Shown piece by piece: positions 33,901 to 41,500 of a stretch of DNA of 64,000 bases (position 1 is the first letter of the stretch; each line of letters starts with the position of its first letter). The notes beneath the pieces are model-generated. The model saw only the letters and a list, made by a program, of their open reading frames with translations. It had not been told where the DNA came from and did no database searches. The stretch covers positions 15,724,155 through 15,788,154 of the forward strand of contig NC_082596.1 in NCBI RefSeq assembly GCF_030936135.1, given 5' to 3'. Position numbers and translations under genes: made by a program. The stretch is from Gavia stellata (taxonomy: Eukaryota; Chordata; Aves; Gaviiformes; Gaviidae).

Positions 33901-36199
33901 GGACAGATTCCCAGACAACTGCCAGCCATATGAAGACATAAATTATTTGGAAGAGTGCAAAGGGTAATGGACCAGGGTCAAAAGCCACCTGCAAGCTTGC
34001 AGACCCTTAGCAGGCTCCAGTGGCCAGAGCAAACCTGGGGGTTGTGACTCGTGTATTTGCCACGTGGATATGTTGAAATACCCTTTCACGACCAATTCTT
34101 CCTCTTCTCCAGGCAGGATTTCTATTATACGCTGGTTTGTGCTCCACCATCCACCTGCCTGGTAGCAGATGCAGGCAGATTTATTACCGCAGAGAAAGGT
34201 AGGCTTCCATTTCTGGAGCGCTCTGCCTCCAGCACCTGCCTGGGCTGCAGATAACTTGCCGGCCGAAGAGCCGAAGGCAGGCTGCGTGATTCCTGTCGGC
34301 TGCTGCCTTGCCCGAGCGGCAGCGATGAAATGAGCTGGAGACAGGCTGGTTTCATTCTGCTACATAGGAAAATTGCAAACAGTGGGTGATAGCTGGTTTA
34401 GAAAGGCAGTCTTCAAAAAGGCAGCCGACCACCATAGCCCCTCTCCCCCCAGTTAGGGACACGCACACATCTCCCTAAGTAAGTCTTGCCCGGCACAACA
34501 GGATCCAGATCTGTCTGGAGCAACCATACCGCAACTCAGGAATCCTATGGATAAAGCCTAGTAGCAGTGACCTGCAGAGGTTTGTTCCTCTGTGCTCTAA
34601 AATGACACCGCAACTGCCTTTGTCCAGATCCAAATATTTTAAAGCTGAAGTATTTACTGCTGCTGTGAAGCGGGCAACAGCGTGGGTAGCTCAAGCGCAG
34701 GGCAGTTCAGCTGGAAACCCAACAGCTTTCACTTCCCTCCCACACTTCTCTATTGTGGCGAGCAGCACTTTTGTGCCACGGGCTCACCAGCACCCCATCC
34801 TCAAAATCTACTCGCAACAGCTACCATCCTTGGCACAGGCAGCAAAGCTCACAGGCTTCCTTTTCTGTTTGAAACCGGTCCCCAGAGGCTTAATTTGCAG
34901 ACGGTAATGGGATTCCACCTTCCTGCGCCTGACAGAAGGTGCCTCTGTGAGCAGCCTTGGTTCACCTTTCAAGAAGCTGACCTCTTTTTTCTTGAGCAGC
35001 ATCCCAGTTTTGGTATGTGGGCTGTGACAAATGCTTCAGGGAAGGATTACAGGGTTAATTAACACATAAATATTTAATCCCACTTCCCTATCGGGTCATT
35101 GGCCAAAATTTCTGCCCCCCAGACCCTAATCTACACTGGCCATAAATATGACTTTCTTCTCAGAATCTGACTTATTATTATTATTATTCTTCCCAACTCC
35201 TTTCTTCTGCCTCAAGCCCTGGCCTCCTTCATTCAACAGTCCTCCCTACAATCAAATTATTTTGGAACGGATTTGTCTTCTGGCTCTGGCTACAAGATCG
35301 AACCTCATTTACTGTCAATAACGTGCCCTTCCATGATAGGCTCTCACCTCTTTTGCTGAGGAGGCACGCTGTCTTCACACACGTTATCCTTACATTTCTC
35401 CTCCTCAACTCTGCAGAAGTGGAAGGAGAAGAGGAAAGGACGTGACAGGAGCCTCGGCTCACGCGTAGGATGGGCATGGAAAAGCACAGGGATGGGGAAG
35501 TTTTTGGCCAAGGCAGGGTGTCTGTCCCTCAGCTGGTGTGAGACACCTCTGGATCTGGCAACAGGAGGGTGGGAGGTGGGATCGCAGCCTGGGGAAGGCA
35601 AATCCATTGCAGCTTTAACACTGGATATGAGCGGCAGGGAAAGCACGTCGGCACAGGCTTTACCACAGGATACTTTCTTGACATCCAGGGTCTTGTGCAA
35701 CCAGCTTGAAGCCCGCCCCATTCAATTTCCCCGCTAGTATTTGCTGAGCTAGCAGGACTGAAACACGTACACCCGTCCACGGTGCAATCACCCCTTCCAG
35801 TGCCACGTGTGCCGGAGCAAGCCAGGACTCCCAGCTGCGCTCCCGCCACCCCCTCCAGCCAGGCCCTGCCCCGGGGTTTGCCATACAGCCCAGCCTGCGC
35901 GAGAGAGGAGGCCTCTCCCCACTAACCCAGGCTGCCGGTGACGGAACTGAACGCCAAGGAGCAGATGAGATTAAGCACAAACGTGTAGCTGCAGGGAATT
36001 TTAGGTGCTCAGGCAGCTCCCTACAGCCTAGTCATTTAATCAGCATTTTTCTGGCGTCTGCCAGCCCAGAGTATCGACCTCCACGGCGCGCAGGGCCTGC
36101 TCCCAAGGGATGCCAACCACAGTGCACCCTGAGCGGAGCCGACGATGGTGGGGAGCGCGGGGTGCCCCTGGATTTAACAGCAGCCCCAGGGCTGGCAGC
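27949..36199. other. EXT1 upstream flank, unique sequence
   Basis: Eight kilobases with no recognisable exon or transposon. Simple repeats are a T12 run near 29,746, an AAATA array at about 31,243-31,262, an A11 run near 33,253 and a TTA array near 35,172. AT-rich sequence at about 32.8-33.2 kb has homeobox-like and E-box motifs. Open frames of 100-170 codons at 30.5-31.2 and 35.3-36.0 kb overlap on both strands and match nothing I know. Confidence 0.55.
32815..33115. promoter_or_regulatory. Candidate conserved non-coding element upstream of EXT1
   Basis: AT-rich sequence with clustered motifs: CTAATTATAA (homeodomain), AACAGCTGTT (E-box), GATAAAC and TTAATTTG. Such clusters mark many deeply conserved vertebrate enhancers. 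Conservation was not tested. Confidence 0.25.
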
Positions 36200-36424
36200 T
36201 GACCCCGTGCAGGCAGCACAGCCGTGCCCCCTCCTCTCTTCGCCTTCCGCACCGGCGAGACGGGAGGGCCGCAGGGGCAGCCACGGCCACAGCTCCCGGC
36301 CCTGCCCGCACCACGAAGGACGCTTGTTCCCAGGCTCCTCGTAACGGGGTTTTTCGGATCCCAGCCCCATTTTTGGGTAGCTGGGTCCGTTCCCCCGGGC
36401 GGCTCCAGCACGGCGGCGCCGCGC

Positions 36425-36438
36425 TCAGCAGGGGGCAG
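36425..36438 (+). promoter_or_regulatory. CTCF-like motif at the upstream edge of the EXT1 CpG island
   Basis: The 14-mer TCAGCAGGGGGCAG fits the CTCF core consensus (CCASYAGRKGGCRS-like) at nearly every position. It lies about 300 bases upstream of the core-promoter cluster, a common place for CTCF at CpG-island promoters. Binding is inferred, not shown. Confidence 0.4.
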
Positions 36439-36734
36439 CAGCAGCGGCGGCGGCGCCCGCACCGCCGGCGGAAAGCCGGGCCGGGCCGAACCGGGCTGTC
36501 CCCGGCCGGGGGCTGCAGGCCGAACCGGGCGGGGGGCGGCGGGGCGGCGGACCCCAGGCGCTGGGCCGGGCCTCGCTGGATCTCAGCCCAGCGGGGAGGT
36601 GGGGGCGCGTTGGTGCCGGTGCCGCCGCTGCCCGACGGGACCCCCGCTGCCACCACCCCCCACCTCCCCGCCTGTCCCGGCGGCGACAGCAGCGGCGCCC
36701 CCCCCCGCCCCCGTCGGGTTATGAATGGGTGCAG

Positions 36735-36772
36735 CGGAAGCCCCGCCCCCCCGGACGTGACGCCCCGCCAAT
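36735..36772 (+). promoter_or_regulatory. EXT1: Candidate EXT1 core-promoter motif cluster (ETS, GC box, CRE half-site, CCAAT)
   Basis: In order on the + strand there is CGGAAG (ETS-like, 36735-36740), CCCCGCCCCC (Sp/KLF box, 36741-36750), GTGACG (CRE half-site, ending 36762) and CCAAT (36768-36772). Such packed arrays usually sit within about 100 bases of transcription start sites in CpG islands. The cluster is 0.8 kb before the EXT1 ATG, which suits the long 5' leader known for mammalian EXT1. No TATA box is seen. The true start site is not determined by sequence alone. Confidence 0.5.
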
Positions 36773-36969
36773 GGGGGCGCGTGGCTGCGTGGCTGGATGA
36801 GGTCAGCGCGGCGGTGCCGGGGAGGGGGCGGTGCGTGGGGGGCCGGGTGAGGCGGGGGTCGCAGCCCGCGGGCGGGCAGGGCAGGGCAGGGCGGGCAGTG
36901 CGCGGGGCTCTGCGGGTCGCCGCCCGCTGCTGCCGCGGCCCGGGGGAGGCGGGGAAGGGGGGAGGGGCG

Positions 36970-37016
36970 AGGAGGAGGAGGAGAAGAAGAAGAAGAAGAA
37001 GAAGAAGAGGGAGGAG
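36970..37016 (+). repeat. GGA/GAA trinucleotide tract in the EXT1 5' leader
   Basis: A run of GGA units passes into about eight uninterrupted GAA units and back to GGA, giving a polypurine stretch of nearly 50 bases. Because it lies between the promoter motifs and the ATG, it is probably transcribed in the 5' UTR. On the opposite strand it reads as poly-Leu/Ser, which explains part of a spurious antisense reading frame. Confidence 0.85.
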
Positions 37017-37109
37017 GGTCCTCGCCGCCGCCGCTCCGTCCCGGGGGCCATTCAGCGGGAGTGCGGCGAGGAGCGAGCGGCGCCGGGGCCGGGCGGGGGG
37101 CGCCGGGCG

Positions 37110-37154
37110 ATGCAGGGCTTCGTCAGGCTGCGGCGCGGCGGCCGCGGGCTGTGA
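37110..37154 (+). other. Upstream ORF 1 in the EXT1 leader (14 codons)
   Basis: An ATG with G at -3 and C at +4 (moderate Kozak context) opens a 14-residue Arg/Gly-rich frame ending in TGA. It counts as a uORF only if transcription starts upstream of it, which the promoter motif positions suggest. Confidence 0.45.
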
Positions 37155-37160
37155 GCCGGC

Positions 37161-37215
37161 GGGGCCGGGCTGGGCTGGGCTGGGCCGGGCCGGGCTGGGC
37201 TGGGCTGGGCTGGCG
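37161..37215 (+). repeat. GGGCT/GGGCC pentamer array with G-quadruplex potential
   Basis: About ten copies of a GGGCY pentamer follow each other, with GGG runs separated by two-base loops. This meets the standard G-quadruplex pattern on the + strand, and so on the EXT1 RNA if transcription starts upstream. It sits 380 bases before the EXT1 start codon. Confidence 0.8.
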
Positions 37216-37333
37216 GCGCGGGGAGGGGAGGGGCGGGCGGGAGCGTGGCGGAGGAGAGGGCAGGCAGCGGCGGGAAGGCGGGAGCGGGGCTGCCCCGGTG
37301 CCCGCCCCGCGCGGGGGGCCGGCCCCTGAGTGC

Positions 37334-37387
37334 ATGCGGGGCGCCCCGCCGGGCCGCCGCCGGCCCGCCGCCGCCCGCCGCCCCTGA
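37334..37387 (+). other. Upstream ORF 2 in the EXT1 leader (17 codons)
   Basis: An ATG in GC-rich leader sequence opens a 17-residue Arg/Pro/Ala-rich frame ending in TGA, about 205 bases before the EXT1 ATG. The Kozak context is weak to moderate. The peptide is unlikely to be functional, but the uORF may reduce initiation downstream. Confidence 0.4.
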
Positions 37388-37503
37388 GAGACCGGCGGGG
37401 AGAAAGTTGCGGCGGTCGCCCACATGCGCGGCCCCGGCCGGCGGCTTGGGGAACGGCGCCGAGCGGAGGTGGGCGAAGAGAGTTTGAAGCGCTCGCCGGC
37501 GGG

Positions 37504-37514
37504 AAGATGGCGGA
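37504..37514 (+). promoter_or_regulatory. YY1-type element AAGATGGCGGA
   Basis: Matches the well-known YY1 promoter motif (AAGATGGCGGC) at ten of eleven positions, in the + orientation. This motif typically sits just downstream of transcription start sites. An alternative EXT1 start near 37.5 kb is therefore possible and would give a very short leader. Confidence 0.45.
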
Positions 37515-37524
37515 GCGGAGCTGA
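37507..37524 (+). other. Upstream ORF 4: five-codon uORF (MAERS) in strong Kozak context
   Basis: The ATG has A at -3 (37504) and G at +4, the best start context in the leader and better than that of EXT1 itself (C at -3, C at +4). It encodes five residues and stops at 37524, leaving 68 bases before the EXT1 ATG. Short uORFs at such a distance allow some reinitiation. Confidence 0.5.
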
Positions 37525-37592
37525 GAGCGGCGCCCGGCGAGCTCGGGCCGCCCCCGCCTTCCTCCGCAGCCCCCCGGACCCCCGCCGGACAC

Positions 37593-38545
37593 ATGCAGGC
37601 CAAAAAACGCTACCTGACGCTGCTCTCCGCCGGCACCTGTCTCGCCCTGCTGCTCTACCTGGGAGGCGTGCGGCTGCGGGCGGCCCGGCACCCGCCGCCC
37701 GGTAGCCGGCATGGCCCGCCCCCGCGCCCCGGCGCCGAGCGGCCCTGGCCCCGCTTCCCCGACGCCCTGCGGCCCTTCGCGCCCGCCGAGCGGCCGGGCC
37801 CCGAGGGCGGCGGCGGGCGCGTCTCCCCCCGGCAGCGGCGGGACGCCAGCGCCGGCCTCTACCGCGGGCGCCGCTGCCGCATGGAGTCCTGCTTCGACTT
37901 CGCCCAGTGCCGGAGAAACGGCTTCAAGGTCTACGTCTACCCGCAGCAGAAGGGGGAGAAGATCGCCGAGAGCTACCAGAACGTCCTGGCCGCCATCGAG
38001 GGCTCCCGCTTCTACACCTCCGACCCCGGGCAGGCCTGCCTCTTCGTCCTCAGCCTGGACACGCTGGACCGGGACCAGCTCTCCCCCCAGTACGTGCACA
38101 ACCTCCGCTCCAAGGTGCAGAGCCTCCACCTGTGGAACAACGGCAGAAACCACCTGATTTTTAATTTATACTCTGGCACCTGGCCCGACTACACCGAGGA
38201 TGTGGGGTTCGACATCGGCCAGGCCATGCTGGCCAAAGCCAGCATCAGTACTGAAAACTTCAGACCCAACTTTGACGTTTCTATCCCGCTCTTTTCTAAG
38301 GATCATCCTAGGACAGGAGGGGAGAAGGGATTTTTGAGGTTTAACACCATCCCTCCTCTCAGGAAGTACATGTTGGTATTCAAGGGGAAAAGGTACCTGA
38401 CGGGGATAGGGTCAGACACCAGGAATGCCTTATATCACGTCCATAATGGGGAGGATGTTGTCCTCTTGACCACCTGCAAGCATGGCAAAGACTGGCAAAA
38501 GCACAAGGATTCGCGCTGCGATCGAGACAACGCCGAATATGAAAA
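37593..38545 (+). CDS. EXT1: EXT1 (exostosin-1) coding exon 1, N-terminal 317 codons plus 2 bases; continues in exon 2 outside the window
   Basis: EXT1 is the catalytic partner of EXT2 in the Golgi heparan sulfate co-polymerase, which adds alternating GlcA and GlcNAc. The reading frame matches my memory of vertebrate EXT1 exon 1 almost residue for residue after about residue 95. Visible parts are a short basic cytosolic tail (residues 1-7), a signal-anchor membrane segment (about 8-26), a Pro/Arg/Gly-rich stem (about 27-95), then the start of the GT47 exostosin domain, with the Cys-rich [12 protein letters not shown] stretch and the conserved [12 protein letters not shown] and GIGSDTR segments. 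Arg277 lines up with human Arg280, a known exostosis mutation site. The exon ends after two bases of the Lys318 codon at a GTAAGT donor, the same phase as the human exon (c.962), so the protein is three codons shorter than human up to this point. The TAA at 38547 is intronic. The rest of GT47 and the whole GT64 domain lie in later exons. Confidence 0.97.
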
Positions 38546-38551
38546 GTAAGT
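38546..38551 (+). other. EXT1: 5' splice donor of EXT1 intron 1
   Basis: GTAAGT is a perfect vertebrate donor. It splits a Lys codon after its second base, matching the known phase of human EXT1 intron 1. Protein similarity to EXT1 stops exactly here. Confidence 0.93.
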
Positions 38552-41500
38552 GAGCGGTGCCCCTTCCCTGCACACATCCCCAGAGGCGTGCCGGCATGCC
38601 CGACTGCAGGCGGCCCTGGTCCCCGGGCAGATGTGTGCCAAGGCGCTGGCAGTGGCCAGAGGAAAGTCACGATCTCTCCCTCGGGCGCGTCGGTCGCTCC
38701 TCCGGTCCCCCACGAGGCTGCCGGCTGGCTCGGTGCTGTCTTGGCTGGGGAAGCCGGCAGGCAAGCGTTGAAGGGCAGTGCAGCGTCCTGCAGCCGTGGC
38801 ATTGCTCGCCCGGGGACTGATGACCTGCATCTGCAGCCCGTTGGCTTCGCAAACATGGCCAGCGGCGAAGGTGCTGCTGGAGGATGCTCTGGCATTTGGC
38901 ACTGCCCTTCGTCCCCCCGGTGCCTCCTAGGGCAGATGCCCTGTGCCTTCCCTGGCCCGAGACAAAGTTTGTGAGAGTCCTCAGCCCTCTTCAGTACGTG
39001 CGTGAGCCGGGCTCCCACGGTGGGTTAGTTGCTGAGGGTGATTGCTGGGATATTCTCTCCAAAAAGCACTGCCTGGCGTCTGGCACCGGCCAGACTGTCT
39101 GTGTATCTCCACAGACGAGGCAGTAACTTCCCTTGCCGTCTTCTTCCTCTCTGTTCAAACCGGCACAGCATCAGTAAAGAAAGGAGGAAAAAGAAACGCT
39201 GGGTGTGTTCATGTCCTGTGTCTGAGTTTCTGATTTTTACATGTGAGAGGAGGATACATCAGCAGTGTGAGCACAGTGTGTGTTTTCTGTGAATGCTTGG
39301 TTTCTTGGCTTTCCCCAATTTTTATTTTTATTTGTTGGTAATGTCACTATGTAGCTAAATTTTGTGTCGCTGTGGTGCTACCCTTGTCTTCCAGTCTGCT
39401 TTTCAGGTTTGTATATATAGCTGCCGGGAAAATCGCTTCCTGGGAATTACCTCCAGGACTTCGATGCTGACTAAGCCGTTTGCAACTGATTAGTTCATTT
39501 AAATGCCAACCAACGCTATGTTTGCTACAGAGTAGGTGTCTATATATGAAGTTTTTTGCATGAGAATGTTTCCCGTGTAGTAGGAGTTAGACGCTGAATT
39601 AAAACAGACCAGCCATATAGCACTGGGTTAGTAGCGTGTGGTGGAGCTGCACTGAGAGCTGCCGACGGCTGGAGGGATTTGCGATGCATAGAGGAACGTG
39701 GGTGGAAAAATACTCCTGGAGAGCAGTCGGGAAGAAACTACGGTGGCATTAACGCTGATCAAAATTTCCAGATGGGTGCCTGTTTCTCCACCGAAACTAG
39801 CCACAGGGGGTTGGGAGAGACTGGGAAGGTCAGCGCTGCAACGCCGGGAAGCCTGCGTGTGCCTAGGCGAACTCTGCTCACCCTCCGGTTACTGTAAATC
39901 TGCCGCAGAGGGGGAGGAAACAGCAGTGCAAATACTTCATGGACTTTTAATCCCATTCACTTTCAGAAAACTGATGGGCGAGTGGTGAAATGATGCACGC
40001 GTGGAAACGATACGGCGGTGGTACCGAGGGATCAGTCAAAAGAGATACTCAGCTAAGCTCATGTTATTCGTGACTTGCGAGTCCCTTTGGCTTGTGATCT
40101 CCTTTAGAGAATGTTTTTTTGGGGAAAGAAGGGAGGCCTGACAACTGTAGCCTTGCAGGCTGTTCTGGTTTTTGGCTTAGATCTCAGCAACTGGAGCTAA
40201 TTTACAGATAGGAAAAGTCTTCGTTGTTTGCTGCTTTCTACAGCATGTGTGCTGTTGAGTGGTCATAAAAGCAAGCATACCTGCCTGTGGTTTGATGTGA
40301 GTAGGGCCATATTCAAATTTTTTACAGCTATGCCATTTGGTCTAGTAAAAGATATACCTCTCCCCATAAGTTCTGCCCCTCCTACAGTGTGTTTGACACT
40401 TATTTTGTAGGGAGGGGTGTACATAACAACCCTTGGGGATACGGAAGCATGAACCCAACTGGTACGCTTTGCTATTCATACAAAAGCTATACTTGCTCCT
40501 AAGATGTGGCTATATCTGGGGTGGTGTATGGGGACTTCAACATTCGTCACAATGCTGCTGTTAAAGACAGGAAATAAAAAAAGATGATTCCAAGAAAATA
40601 AGATTGCTCCAAGAATTGAGGCAGGCTGAATCTGTGGTTGGGCCACTGAGATGAACGGGCTCGCTCTGGCGAACAACTGCAAATGCTGAGGCTCTTGAAC
40701 CCGTCATCTTATCTGAGCGAGCGCACCTGCCAGAGCGTGCTGCTGCCCCTTTGCGCTCCTGCTTGGGTGCCGATTCACAGCAAAGGATGCCATCTGCTGA
40801 TCTCCCAGCACGGCGTCCTGCGGTGGCCTGCGTTCTCTGTCTCTCCCCTGCAAATACAGACCATGCCTGGTGCTCCGCTCCCTTTATAAAATCCGACAAG
40901 GTCACATCCCCGGGGTAGCGTAACGGCAGTCAGCTGGTTGAAATGCTTCTGTGCGGATGTGTAACCCAGGTATGAAAGCTGTAGGAGGGACTCCGCAATT
41001 CACCCCACCTAAAGCAGCACCCGATCATGACCGAGGCTGTAGTGCTTGGGAAAGAAATGTCTCTAAATACATCTGAGCCTTGAAAACTGAAAGCAGAGCA
41101 GTCGGGCTTGGATTTAACAATGCATCCCCAAGGTTTTAATCAAAAAGAAGAAAAATGCGTTCTCCTAGATACGTATATTTGTGTATCCGTGTAGAGTTGG
41201 GGAAGTCACATATCGCACTCCTCTGTGCTGGTTTTCCTGTCCTCTGCTGTGACGCTTACACTATTTCACTTCACACAAAGGACAGGACCATGGGTGCCCT
41301 GGCTGTGGAGAGCTGGCCCAGAGATACTGGTCCTTGCCAGGGTGAAATGTGAATGATTGGCTCCAGGTAGAGGCCTTGCCAAGCCGGGTAAATTAGGTGA
41401 CCAGATTTTAAAACATGGTAATCTCATGCCAACAGGGTGGTAGGATTATTTGTGTTATGCTTGGTGCCAGCGCACATTGGAAGTTACTTGTGATGGGGTT

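Larger units (their letters stand above)
37424..37705 (+). other. Overlapping upstream ORF 3 (93 codons), out of frame across the EXT1 start
   Basis: An ATG with C at -3 and C at +4 (weak context) opens a 93-residue Arg/Ala-rich frame. It passes through the EXT1 ATG in another frame and stops 113 bases inside the coding exon. If ribosomes used it they could not reinitiate at the EXT1 ATG. The composition looks GC-driven, so a stable protein is unlikely. Confidence 0.35.
36200..38150. promoter_or_regulatory. EXT1: CpG island covering the EXT1 promoter, 5' UTR and most of exon 1
   Basis: CpG and GC density rise abruptly near 36.1-36.2 kb and fall again inside the coding exon around 38.15 kb, where the codons become ordinary. 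The high GC leaves long stop-free frames on both strands. Unmethylated islands of this kind mark promoters of broadly expressed genes, and EXT1 is one. Boundaries are estimated by eye. Confidence 0.85.

Noticed and set aside
1..36100. Terminal exon of SAMD12, expected by synteny upstream of EXT1
   Set aside because: I looked for its C-terminal and SAM-domain sequence from memory and saw nothing similar. The gene end may lie left of the window or be unrecognisable as 3' UTR.
36174..38153. Minus-strand open frame of 659 codons antisense to EXT1 exon 1
   Set aside because: It lies wholly in the CpG island, is built of Pro, Ala, Arg, Gly and Leu runs from GC-rich and GAA repeat sequence, and its first part mirrors the EXT1 coding strand. 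Stop codons are rare at this GC content, so an open frame is expected by chance.
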